Source of the DNA: DATJPR01 sp035506295
GTDB lineage: Bacteria > Bacteroidota > Ignavibacteria > UBA10030 > UBA6906
Direction of reading: 5' to 3'
Assembly (NCBI GenBank): GCA_035506295.1
Contig: DATJPR010000023.1
Span: forward strand, 1-60,976
DNA: 60,976 nt
The notes under the pieces are model-generated. The model searched no databases, was not told where the DNA came from, and was given only the letters and a program-made list of their open reading frames with translations. The number at the start of each line of letters is the position of its first letter. Within the stretch, counting starts at the first letter, position 1. The position numbers and the translations under genes were made by a program. Shown piece by piece: positions 34,252 to 41,777 of this stretch.

Positions 34252-35685
34252 GTGAAAACTACGAAGACAGATATCGTTGTTCTCGGTGCGGGCCCGGGAG
34301 GGTACGCCGCGGCGTTTTATGCGGCCGAACTCGGGAAGAGCGTTGTTATGGTGGAGATGGACAAACGGCTGGGCGGCGTTTGCCTGAACCGGGGATGCAT
34401 CCCGTCCAAGGCGCTCCTGCATGCATCCAAGCTGATCAAGGAAGCGGAAGAATCCGGATTCCGCGGGATCGAATTCTCGAAGCCGAAGATCAATCTTACC
34501 CAGATGCGCCAGTGGAAGGAGTCGATTCTTCAGAAGCTGGCACAGGGCGTTGCGGATATTGCCAAGAAACGGGGCGTGACCGTCGTCTACGGGCGAGGAT
34601 ATTTCGAGGACTCGAAAACATTGCGCGTGGAGACTTCGGGCGGCCAGACCTTCTTCACCTTCGACCAGGCCATCATTGCCAGCGGATCGCTGGCGGCGAT
34701 GCCCGCGGCATTCGATCTCGGAAACCCGAGGATCATGACATCGACGGAAGCGCTGGAGATCGAGGATGTGCCGGAACGCATGCTGATTATCGGCGGCGGC
34801 TACATCGGCATGGAGCTCGGCACCGTGTACCGGACGCTCGGAAGCACCATTGTGCTTGTGGAGGCTCTTGGATCGATCTTGCAGGGCGCGGATGCGGACC
34901 TCGTGCGCCCCGTCCTTCGCTATGCGGAAAAGAATTTCGCGGAGGTGAGGACGAATGCCCGGGTGCTGAAGATGGCCACGAGCGGGAAGCAGATCAAGGC
35001 AACGATCGAACACGAGGGTCAGACGCGCGATGAGCTCTACGACCGCGTCCTGGTCTCGGTGGGACGGACTCCGAACTCGCGTAACCTCGGGCTCGAAAAT
35101 ACGAAGGTCACACTCGATGAAAAAGGGTTCGTCAAAGTGAACGACCGGCAGCAGACAGCCGATCCGGCGATTTACGCGATCGGTGACGTTGCCGGCGGTG
35201 TGCTGCTCGCGCACAAGGCATCGAAGGAAGCACGAGTGGCCGTTGAGGTCATTTGCGGCGAGATGAGCGAGTTCAAGGACATCGTTATCCCTGCCGTCGT
35301 GTTCACGGATCCGGAGCTGGCGTGGTGCGGCATGACAGAGGCGGAGGCGAAGGAAAAGGGAATTGAGGTACAGACGGCGAAGTTCCCGTGGTCGGCATCA
35401 GGCCGCGCGCTGAGCTTCGACCGGACGGAGGGGATGACCAAGCTGATCATCGATCCCCAGACAGAACGGATTCTCGGCGTCGGGATTGTGGGCGTGGGAG
35501 CCGGCGACCTCATCAGCGAAGCCGTTGTCGCGATCGAGCTGGGGGCGACGGCGCGCGACCTTGCGGAATCTGTTCATCCGCATCCGACGCTTTCGGAGAC
35601 GCTCAGCGAGGCGGCGGAAGTTTTCTATGGCGTCGCCACGCACATCTATTCGCGGCGCAAGGCGAAACAGGAACCCGCAGTGTAG
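34252..35685 (+). CDS. lpdA: Dihydrolipoyl dehydrogenase (E3)
   Basis: 477 residues from GTG 34252, with AGAGGA just upstream. The FAD-binding GAGPGG (residues 12-17), the redox disulfide GGVCLNRGCIPSKALL (Cys44, Cys49), the NAD site IIGGGYIGMELGTVYRTLGS, AIGDVAGGVLLAHKASKEA, and the C-terminal HPHPTLSETLSEAA with the active-site His are all intact. It reoxidises dihydrolipoyl E2. It is third in the aceE-aceF-lpdA operon. Confidence 0.95.
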   Translation: MKTTKTDIVVLGAGPGGYAAAFYAAELGKSVVMVEMDKRLGGVCLNRGCIPSKALLHASKLIKEAEESGFRGIEFSKPKINLTQMRQWKESILQKLAQGVADIAKKRGVTVVYGRGYFEDSKTLRVETSGGQTFFTFDQAIIASGSLAAMPAAFDLGNPRIMTSTEALEIEDVPERMLIIGGGYIGMELGTVYRTLGSTIVLVEALGSILQGADADLVRPVLRYAEKNFAEVRTNARVLKMATSGKQIKATIEHEGQTRDELYDRVLVSVGRTPNSRNLGLENTKVTLDEKGFVKVNDRQQTADPAIYAIGDVAGGVLLAHKASKEARVAVEVICGEMSEFKDIVIPAVVFTDPELAWCGMTEAEAKEKGIEVQTAKFPWSASGRALSFDRTEGMTKLIIDPQTERILGVGIVGVGAGDLISEAVVAIELGATARDLAESVHPHPTLSETLSEAAEVFYGVATHIYSRRKAKQEPAV

Positions 35686-35722
35686 GGGAGCGTTGCCGGG
35701 CGCTCGCGGCACGCAGGTGCCG

Positions 35723-36301
35723 TCAGCGCGCGGCGAGCGCTTGCTCGACCGCGTGAACGACATCGGGAGAAAGCGGTTCAACGTTGGGTGCGAACCGTGC
35801 TTCAATCTGCCCGTTCCGTCCCACCAGGAATTTCTGAAAGTTCCACTCGATCTCACCGCTGAACTTCGGGTCGGTCGTCTTCTCTGTCAGGAAACGATAG
35901 AGCGGATGCTTGTCCTTCCCGCGCACGGAAATCTTCGAGAACATGTCGAACGTCACGCCGTACGTTGTGGTGCAGAACTTCTGAATCTCCTGGTCCGTGC
36001 CCGGTTCCTGGGCGAGGAAGTCGTTTTCAGGAAAACCGAGAATGACGAGTCCCTTGTCCTTGTATTTCTCATAGAGTGACTCGAGGCCTTTGTACTGCGG
36101 CGTGAACCCGCATCGGGAGGCGACGTTCACAATGAGGACGACCTTTCCCTTGTAGGTGGAAAGCGGAACCTCCTTGCCATCAATCGATCGCATGGTGAAG
36201 TCCAACACCGACGTCTCCGTCAGAGGCGAGCCGGCGAAGGCGGGGGTCAGCACTTCGGCGAGGATGGTGGGGAGAAGAAGCAGCGAGCGGAATACGTTCA
36301 T
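35723..36301 (-). CDS. Exported glutathione-peroxidase-family thiol peroxidase
   Basis: 192 residues including a signal peptide (FRSLLLLPTILAEVLTPAFA). The peroxidatic Cys64 is in VNVASRCGFTPQY; the Trp/Asn motif is EIEWNFQKFLV. At the position of the usual FPCNQFGxQEPG, the protein reads FPENDFLAQEPGT. The second Cys of thioredoxin-dependent enzymes is therefore Glu and the catalytic Gln is Asp. Other cysteines, for example that in IQKFCTTTYG, could resolve the sulfenate. The likely role is periplasmic peroxide or lipid-peroxide removal. Confidence 0.85.
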   Translation of the reverse strand: MNVFRSLLLLPTILAEVLTPAFAGSPLTETSVLDFTMRSIDGKEVPLSTYKGKVVLIVNVASRCGFTPQYKGLESLYEKYKDKGLVILGFPENDFLAQEPGTDQEIQKFCTTTYGVTFDMFSKISVRGKDKHPLYRFLTEKTTDPKFSGEIEWNFQKFLVGRNGQIEARFAPNVEPLSPDVVHAVEQALAAR

Positions 36302-36500
36302 GGTGATCTCTTCAGAATCATAATTAGCAGATAATTCTTCTTCGGCCTAGATGTTAACAATTTATGAAAATTGGAAGTTCCACTTGACTTTTTGACTTCT
36401 TCTTATGAACTTCTTTTTGCGAAGCCGATCAAGGTCGCAACAGTTGGTGCTTTTTCGTTATGTTGCATCTCATTGTCGTGGACATGAAGAGGAGGCGGCG

Positions 36501-36854
36501 ATGGAGAAAAGTACGCGATCAATGCGGCGGGCAGTTTTGTCCAAGTTGTTCGAGCACCTGAAGGAGAACTACGGTCTCGATTGGTCCGAAGAGATCTTCG
36601 ATGACAGCCGCCTCTCCGTACACCAGCTCGATGCAGTGCTCGCTTTCAAGAGCGATTTTGTTCTCGACGAGTTGTGTTCCGCGTTGAGTCGTCTCGAAGA
36701 AGGGACGTACGGTGTTTGCATCCGATGCAAACGTCCGATCGATGAACAGATTCTCGACGACGATCCCACGCAACGGCTCTGCCCCGCGTGCGCGACGAAC
36801 TTCATGCATATTGCGGCGGAAAATCTCGGTCCGCATGTTTCTGCCATGCACTAG
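36501..36854 (+). CDS. DksA/TraR-family zinc-finger protein
   Basis: 117 residues from ATG 36501 after GAGGAGG; the frame is open upstream but lacks a better site. A helical N-terminal half is followed by a four-cysteine zinc finger (Cys73, Cys76, Cys94, Cys97) in YGVCIRCKRPIDEQ and LCPACATNF. Proteins of this type bind the RNA polymerase secondary channel (DksA-like) or act as short TraR-type regulators. Which of these holds is not visible in the sequence. Confidence 0.82.
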   Translation: MEKSTRSMRRAVLSKLFEHLKENYGLDWSEEIFDDSRLSVHQLDAVLAFKSDFVLDELCSALSRLEEGTYGVCIRCKRPIDEQILDDDPTQRLCPACATNFMHIAAENLGPHVSAMH

Positions 36855-37183
36855 TGCATGAGAGGTGCTGTCTCGCCTGGTAGCGCGTCCGCAAATGCAT
36901 GACCAGGTATTTCTACACCCATAATCATTAATCGCCTTCCACTCTTGAATCGCACATGACGGGATCGCTCCCCGCATGAGGCGATTTTTTTTTGCTTGTT
37001 CGGAAGTCACCCATGTCTGATCCGCTTTGCTGGAGTGTGTGATTTAGTGCGCATTCGCATACTTCCCTGGACGGTTCCACACGTTGCGGGCTTCATTTTC
37101 CCCATTTTTTGATGTAGATTCATGGCACAGGGATTGGGACGGTAGCATATTGAGTATTCCCAAGGTCTTGTGAGAGGTGGACA
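36855..37183. other. 329-bp gene-free stretch
   Basis: It contains a terminator-like hairpin at 36964-36993 and AT-rich sequence around 37095-37120 that may hold the promoter of the next gene. No coding frame and no repeat family is seen. Confidence 0.4.
36964..36993 (+). terminator. Probable intrinsic terminator
   Basis: ATCGC (36964-36968) pairs with GCGAT (36981-36985), with partial pairing inside the loop, followed by a run of nine or more T. The stem is short but the U tract is strong. Confidence 0.6.
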
Positions 37184-38314
37184 ATGAGACTGTTCGTATT
37201 CATCGTATTTGTTGCGGTGCTCGCTTGCGCGCCGGCAATTGCCGATCCACCGGACGTGAACGTCTCCTTCGGCGTCTTCTATTCATCCCTCGGATCCTAC
37301 GGCGATTGGTTCCATGTCAACGGCGGCGTGTATGCATGGAGGCCGTACAGGATGCACGAAGGATGGAGACCATATTCATTCGGCCGATGGCTCTGGACCG
37401 ATGACGGCTGGTACTGGTCGTCGGACGAGCCCTGGGGTTGGGCGACGTATCACTACGGCCGCTGGTACTACGACGATAACTATGGATGGGTCTGGATCCC
37501 GGGCTATGAATGGGCGCCGGCCTGGGTCGAATGGCGATTTGGTGACGGCTGCATGGGGTGGGCGCCGCTCGGCCCGTATGCGGTCTTCAGTCCGGGTTGG
37601 GGAGTGCACTATGAGGAGCGTTGGGTCACTCCAGCGTCCTATTGGTCATTCGTCGACTGTCGTTATATCAATCGACCGGGCATCCACGATTATATTTATC
37701 GTGCCGGCGACAACTCCCGCTGGATCGGCAGAACGCGCGGGGCGGGGAGTGTTACCGTCGAGGGGACAAGAATCATGACCCGCGGCCCTGCACGCGACTA
37801 CGTTGAGCGAACAGGGAACATCCGGATTCAACAGACGGATCTTGTCACCCGGATGGAGATCGGGAGAGAGCGGCTTGTCCGCGAGCCTGGAGGGCGGGAG
37901 AGCATTGAAGTCTACCGCCCTCACATCACCAATGAAGTCGGGCGTGGAGACGTCCTGCGGCCCACGCGCGTGCAGGAGGTCAACCGGCCGTTTTCCCTGG
38001 ACGTGAGACGTACCGACATCGAGCTTCGTGACGTCGGGAGAAATCAAACCCGCGATCTCAGGAGTTCGGATGAATATCGGCGACGACAGTTCGAATCGCG
38101 CCGCACGGATATCGCTCCTCCAGGAACCTATCATAACGCAGCGCCCCCGACGGCGTTCCAGCAAAAACCCGAGCGCAGGCCGGAATCGATCGAGCGCCAG
38201 ACCAGAATTGATCGACGAGCCCAGCGGATGGAGCGCCAGGCGACGCGGTCTGAAGCACACGGACAATCCCGCGGCGACGGTGGACACGAGCGCTCGAGCG
38301 GCCACCGGAGATAG
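37184..38314 (+). CDS. DUF6600-like exported protein with Arg-rich C-terminus
   Basis: 376 residues. A signal peptide (LFVFIVFVAVLACAPAIA) is followed by a compact region at about residues 30-150 extraordinarily rich in Trp, Tyr and Gly (RWLWTDDGWYWSSDEPWGWA; DNYGWVWIPGYEWAPAWVEW), which matches DUF6600-like proteins found with FecR-type envelope proteins. The second half is polar, Arg- and Glu-rich and probably disordered. GAGAGGTGG lies before ATG 37184. Function is unknown. Confidence 0.7.
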   Translation: MRLFVFIVFVAVLACAPAIADPPDVNVSFGVFYSSLGSYGDWFHVNGGVYAWRPYRMHEGWRPYSFGRWLWTDDGWYWSSDEPWGWATYHYGRWYYDDNYGWVWIPGYEWAPAWVEWRFGDGCMGWAPLGPYAVFSPGWGVHYEERWVTPASYWSFVDCRYINRPGIHDYIYRAGDNSRWIGRTRGAGSVTVEGTRIMTRGPARDYVERTGNIRIQQTDLVTRMEIGRERLVREPGGRESIEVYRPHITNEVGRGDVLRPTRVQEVNRPFSLDVRRTDIELRDVGRNQTRDLRSSDEYRRRQFESRRTDIAPPGTYHNAAPPTAFQQKPERRPESIERQTRIDRRAQRMERQATRSEAHGQSRGDGGHERSSGHRR

Positions 38315-38352
38315 CCGCGCGCTGCCAGAGACCAACGAAGGATGAAGCGGAC

Positions 38353-38721
38353 ATGCAAATCCGAAAGCAGCTTCTTGTCATCGGTGACCGAATCCTGCTT
38401 CAACTGGACGACGAAAGCGAGAGGACCAAATCGGGCCTCTATCTTCCTCCCTCGGTGAGGGAAAAAGAAAAGGTGGCGGCGGGGAAGGTCATCAAAGTGG
38501 GGCCAGGGTTTGCGATCCCGAACCCGAACTACAACGACGATGAACCGTGGTCGACGCCAAAAGACCCCATCCGATACATTCCTCTTCAGGTCCGGGAGGG
38601 TGACTACGCGGTGTTCCTCCGCGAGCAGGCGATCGAAGTGGAGTTCGAGGGGAAGAAATACTACATCATCAACCAGGCTGCCGTGCTGATGGTGGAAAGG
38701 AATGAGCTGAGGGAGGAATAA
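38353..38721 (+). CDS. GroES-like co-chaperonin domain protein
   Basis: 122 residues, longer than the 95-100 residues of classical GroES. Cpn10 features are LLVIGDRILLQLDDESERTK, SGLYLPPSVREKEKVAAGKV, IKVGPG, EGDYAVFLREQAIEVEFEGK and YYIINQAAVLM. About 20 extra residues (after VGPG) lie between the two halves of the barrel. No groEL is adjacent. It may be a paralogue working with a GroEL encoded elsewhere or with another partner. Confidence 0.8.
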   Translation: MQIRKQLLVIGDRILLQLDDESERTKSGLYLPPSVREKEKVAAGKVIKVGPGFAIPNPNYNDDEPWSTPKDPIRYIPLQVREGDYAVFLREQAIEVEFEGKKYYIINQAAVLMVERNELREE

Positions 38722-38755
38722 CCGGAAGGACCGCCATTTGCCTTTGGGCTCCGTT

Positions 38756-38849
38756 CGTCATTGCGAGGAGCGAAGCGACGAAGCAATATGACCGATACTG
38801 ATCAGATTGCTTCGCCCCGACCAGGTTGCGGTCGGGGCTCGCAATGACG
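38756..38849. repeat. 94-bp palindromic dispersed-repeat-like element
   Basis: The ends are perfect 12-bp inverted repeats, CGTCATTGCGAG and CTCGCAATGACG. Inside is a second inverted pair, CGAAGCAAT (38779-38787) and ATTGCTTCG (38806-38814). From general knowledge, near-identical words beginning CATTGCGAG with GAAGCGACGAAGCAAT recur as intergenic repeats in many unrelated bacterial genomes. It is non-coding and has the architecture of a MITE or REP-like element. Confidence 0.8.
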
Positions 38850-38885
38850 GCCAGAAACATAGGGCTGTGAGCGGTGGTACTAAGG

Positions 38886-39944
38886 CTACGCCACCGTGAT
38901 TTCCTTGCTCAGATAGACGTCCTGGATCGCATTCAGCAGTTTCGCACCTTCCGCCATCGGACGCTGGAACGCTTTCCGACCGCTGATAAGTCCCATCCCG
39001 CCGGCGCGCTTGTTGATCACTGCTGTCTTCACCGCTTCTGCCAGGTCGCTCTCTCCCGAGGACGCTCCACCCGAGTTGATCAAACCTGCACGCCCCATAT
39101 AGCAATTGGCCACCTGGTATCGCGTGAGATCGATCGGGTGATCGGTGGTGAGCTCCGAGTACACCTTCTTGTGGGTCTTGCCGAAATTTAGGGCGGTGAA
39201 GCCGCCGTTGTTCTCAGGAAGCTTCTGCTTGATAATGTCCGCCTGAATCGTCACGCCCAGGTGATTTGCCTGCCCGGTCAGGTCGGCCGAAACGTGATAG
39301 TCTTTTTCCTTGGTCTTGAAGGCGCCGTTTCTCAAGTAGCACCAGAGCACGGTGGCCATGCCTTTTTCGTGGGCATAAGCGAACGCCTTGCTGACTTCCT
39401 GAATCTGTCTCTTCGATTCCGGTGAACCGAAGTAGATCGTCGCCCCAACCGCGACCGCTCCCATATCCCACGCCTGATCGATTGTCCCGAAAAGGATCTG
39501 GTCGTAGGTGTTGGGATAGGACAGAAACTCGTTGTGGTTGAACTTCACCAGGAACGGGATCTTGTGGGCATACTTCCGGGCGACGCTGCCAAGAACGCCG
39601 AACGTGGAAGCAACGGCGTTGCAGCCGCCTTCGAGTGCGAGCTTCACGATATTCTCAGGGTCGAAATAGGCGGGATTCGGTGCGAATGATGCCCCGGCGG
39701 AATGTTCGATCCCTTGATCCACGGGAAGGATGGAAACGTACCCGGTGCCGGCGAGTCTGCCCGTGCTGAAGAGCGATTGCAGGCTCCGGAGCACCATGGG
39801 GCGACGGTCAGAGGGGAGAAATATCCGCTCGACAAAGTCGGGTCCAGGCAGGTGAAGAGATTCCTTGGGGATCCCCTTGCAGTGATGGTCGAGCAGACTG
39901 CGGGCATCGGCGCCAAGGAGGGACTCGATTTCCTTCAGTGTCAT
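38886..39944 (-). CDS. fbaB: Class I fructose-bisphosphate aldolase, FbaB/DhnA type
   Basis: 352 residues, of the DeoC/FbaB aldolase superfamily. It splits or forms fructose-1,6-bisphosphate through a lysine Schiff base. Recognisable segments are GTGYVSILPVDQGIEHSAGA, IPFLVKFNHNEFLSYPNTYD, WDMGAVAVGATIYFGSPESK, GLINSGGASSGESDLAEAVK and AGGMGLISGRKAFQRPMAEG (phosphate-binding). AGGAGAATAAAAG precedes the start. It works in glycolysis or gluconeogenesis together with the phosphofructokinase at 51486. Confidence 0.92.
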   Translation of the reverse strand: MTLKEIESLLGADARSLLDHHCKGIPKESLHLPGPDFVERIFLPSDRRPMVLRSLQSLFSTGRLAGTGYVSILPVDQGIEHSAGASFAPNPAYFDPENIVKLALEGGCNAVASTFGVLGSVARKYAHKIPFLVKFNHNEFLSYPNTYDQILFGTIDQAWDMGAVAVGATIYFGSPESKRQIQEVSKAFAYAHEKGMATVLWCYLRNGAFKTKEKDYHVSADLTGQANHLGVTIQADIIKQKLPENNGGFTALNFGKTHKKVYSELTTDHPIDLTRYQVANCYMGRAGLINSGGASSGESDLAEAVKTAVINKRAGGMGLISGRKAFQRPMAEGAKLLNAIQDVYLSKEITVA

Positions 39945-40000
39945 CTTTTATTCTCCTGTTTGCGGGCTATTTTAGGCAAGATGTTGGCTGCAATGGTGCC

Positions 40001-40029
40001 AATATACGCAAAAGGCGCCAGCGAGTCCA
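40001..40029 (-). promoter_or_regulatory. Sigma-70-type promoter for fbaB
   Basis: On the minus strand TGGACT, 17 bases, TATATT, ending about 57 bases before the fbaB start. Confidence 0.6.
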
Positions 40030-40064
40030 GATGAGACACGCAGGGACACACAAGGATACACAAC

Positions 40065-40155
40065 TCAGACTTAAGTGTCAGACTTACTTGACAGACATAG
40101 AAGTCTGACTAATATGTCTGACTAGAATGTCTGACTTGTATGTGTGACTCGTTCC
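40065..40155 (+). repeat. Seven tandem 13-base units, TCTGACT family
   Basis: Consecutive 13-base units begin at 40065, 40078, 40091, 40104, 40117, 40130 and 40143. The best units are TCTGACTAATATG, TCTGACTAGAATG and TCTGACTTGTATG; the first two read TCAGACTTAAGTG and TCAGACTTACTTG. The family reappears at 58824-58862. Confidence 0.9.
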
Positions 40156-40349
40156 GGATGGCTCCAGGATTCTGCTTTTTCCATCGAATCGATCACCTAT
40201 TGGTTCGGAAGGGCGAACGAACTCCGGCCGATCTCTTCTGCGGAGCGTCAGCCTCTTGATTTTCTTCTTGTCGGAACCTATCTTTTTTCGTAGCCCTTGT
40301 ACACCGCTTCTTTTGCCCTTAATGGTATTCCGTTGCTGTATTAGAGTTG

Positions 40350-40498
40350 TTCACCTGTTCGCGAACGCTCGCAACAACAGCGGGTGCTGGAGAATGTTGC
40401 GCAGTCGGTTGGCTATTAAGACGCAATGAGCTCGGTGCCCTGCGGGGCGGCGTAGCCCTACGCCACAGGTAAACTTCTCACAGCAAAGGATCATTACC
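40350..40498 (+). promoter_or_regulatory. Probable long structured 5' leader of the cold-shock gene
   Basis: The 150 bases before the start contain several possible hairpins (for example GGCGTAG with CTACGCC around 40450-40465). Long leaders that refold with temperature are known for cspA mRNAs. A promoter near 40317-40345 (TTGCCC ... TGTATT) would give a leader of this size. This is inference; no known RNA family is matched. Confidence 0.4.
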
Positions 40499-40699
40499 AT
40501 GGAGACCGGTGTTGTAAAGTGGTTCAACGCGACAAAGGGTTTCGGTTTCATCCAGCGGTCTTCGGGCGAGGATGTATTCGTTCACTACAAAGCAATCAAT
40601 GGTGAAGGATACCGTACTCTCAACGAAGGCGACAAAGTGCAGTTTGAAGTGGAAAACGGCCCGAAGGGTCTGCAGGCTCACAACGTCAGCAAGATCTGA
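40499..40699 (+). CDS. Cold-shock protein (CspA family)
   Basis: 66 residues, a single cold-shock domain. The RNA-binding motifs RNP1 KGFGFI (residues 13-18) and RNP2 VFVHY (26-30) and the ending GPKGLQAHNVSKI are standard. It binds single-stranded nucleic acid as an RNA chaperone. AAAGGA lies nine bases before the ATG, and a terminator follows 165 bases downstream. Confidence 0.95.
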   Translation: METGVVKWFNATKGFGFIQRSSGEDVFVHYKAINGEGYRTLNEGDKVQFEVENGPKGLQAHNVSKI

Positions 40700-40864
40700 A
40701 CGCGACGAGCGGGCCGGCCTGAACGAGATCGCGTGAGGTTGCTGCCTCGAACGGATGGAGCAATGCGCAGCATCGCGATTTCGGCGTGGACCGATGAAGG
40801 TGCCTGCTGTGAGTATTCCTCCAGCAGGGGGGCATGGATTACGAATGTCCGGCCAGGACCGGAC

Positions 40865-40893
40865 GCCCCGGCTCTTACGCCGGGGCTTTTTAT
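40865..40893 (+). terminator. Intrinsic terminator after csp
   Basis: GCCCCGG (40865-40871) pairs with CCGGGGC (40880-40886) around an eight-base loop, followed by TTTTTATT. It ends 15 bases before the GTG start of the nitrilase gene, so read-through could act as attenuation of that gene. Confidence 0.88.
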
Positions 40894-40907
40894 TCTATGG
40901 ATGCCAC

Positions 40908-41654
40908 GTGAAGCTGACGATTTCACTCTTGCAAGATCTCCGGCCGCTTCGGGATCGCGCCCGACCGGTCGCTGATATCGTTGTCCTCCCGGAGCTGGCG
41001 GACGGCGGGTATGCCGCTCTTGCCGACGGCCAACCCCCGCACACGGAAGGGGATTCCTATCTTTCCTCGCTCCAGGAGCTCTCGATGAAACGCGACATCG
41101 TGCTGGTCGGCGGATCCACGCGGCTCAAGAGTCGCGGAGGTGCATGCACCAACACGTCGCTTACCTTTCATCGCGGGAAATGCATCCACCGGTACGACAA
41201 GATTCACCTCTTTCATCCGACCGGTGACCACCGGTACTTTGTGCCGGGCAAGAAGGCATCGGTCTTCCGGGCGGCGATCGGCGCGCACCGCCTCAGGATC
41301 GGCGTCGTGATATGCTTCGACCTCCGTTTCCCGGAGCTCATGCGCTCTCTCGCCTTCCGCGGCATGGATCTCCTCATTGTCCCCGCACGCTGGCCCGCGC
41401 GCCGTGCCGAAGCATGGAAAACCTTGCTGCGCGCTCGAGCGATAGAGAACCAGGTCTTTGTCGTCGGATGCAACGCCTCCGGCATCGAAGGAGGGCCGTC
41501 GTTTGTGTTCGGTCCCTCCGGCGCCCCCGTGCCGGCCATCGTGCGCGGCAACGGAACTCCGGCAAAGAGATTCACGCTGGACTTTGATGAGATCGCAAGG
41601 GCGAAGAAACTGTATGATGGAGTGAAAGAAGCGCGGTGGAAGCGTGGGAGGTGA
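40908..41654 (+). CDS. Carbon-nitrogen hydrolase (nitrilase superfamily)
   Basis: 248 residues from GTG 40908; the frame is open upstream across the terminator but that part is not protein-like. The catalytic triad is Glu29 (VVLPELADGGY), Lys98 (HRYDKIHLF) and Cys136 (GVVICFDLRFPELMR). The family hydrolyses or condenses C-N bonds of amides or ureides. The pattern DKIHLF...GDHRYFxPG resembles omega-amidase/YafV-type members. The protein looks complete, though the first strand is shorter than usual. Confidence 0.87.
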   Translation: MKLTISLLQDLRPLRDRARPVADIVVLPELADGGYAALADGQPPHTEGDSYLSSLQELSMKRDIVLVGGSTRLKSRGGACTNTSLTFHRGKCIHRYDKIHLFHPTGDHRYFVPGKKASVFRAAIGAHRLRIGVVICFDLRFPELMRSLAFRGMDLLIVPARWPARRAEAWKTLLRARAIENQVFVVGCNASGIEGGPSFVFGPSGAPVPAIVRGNGTPAKRFTLDFDEIARAKKLYDGVKEARWKRGR

Positions 41655-41670
41655 CGGGAATCGGGAGGGA

Positions 41671-41702
41671 GTGCGACCGTGAGACTGTGGGACTCTGAGA
41701 CT
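41671..41702 (+). repeat. Four tandem 8-base units, GTGAGACT family
   Basis: Units GTGCGACC, GTGAGACT, GTGGGACT and CTGAGACT are strictly eight bases long, starting at 41671, 41679, 41687 and 41695. Confidence 0.85.
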
Positions 41703-41728
41703 TTGCGCGGAGGCAACGTGGCCCCGCT

Positions 41729-41763
41729 TTCTGCCTACCGCATACCGCCTACTCCCTACTCAT
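41729..41763 (+). repeat. Five tandem heptamers, TACCGCC/TACTCCC family
   Basis: Units TTCTGCC, TACCGCA, TACCGCC, TACTCCC and TACTCAT lie between convergent genes, 26 bases after the 8-base array. Confidence 0.8.
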
Positions 41764-41777
41764 ATGACTCTCCATGT

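Larger units (their letters stand above)
39945..40498. other. 554-bp gene-free stretch between fbaB and csp
   Basis: It contains, left to right, the minus-strand fbaB promoter (40001-40029), a short 10-base periodic patch around 40035-40064, the 13-base array at 40065-40155, and a probable long csp leader from about 40350. No open frame looks coding. Confidence 0.6.

Noticed and set aside
36384..36418. Further heptamer array (TTGACTT, TTTGACT, TCTTCTT...)
   Set aside because: The 7-base period is suggestive, but the sequence is simple T/C/A-rich text and the signal is too weak to separate from composition.
37123..37138. Sigma-54-like promoter TGGCAC-N5-TTGGG
   Set aside because: The -12 GC dinucleotide is replaced by GG, and no sigma-54 activator or enhancer-type site is seen nearby.
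40065..40155. Possible CRISPR array
   Set aside because: Units are 13 bases, contiguous and degenerate, with no spacers of 25-40 bases and no cas genes.
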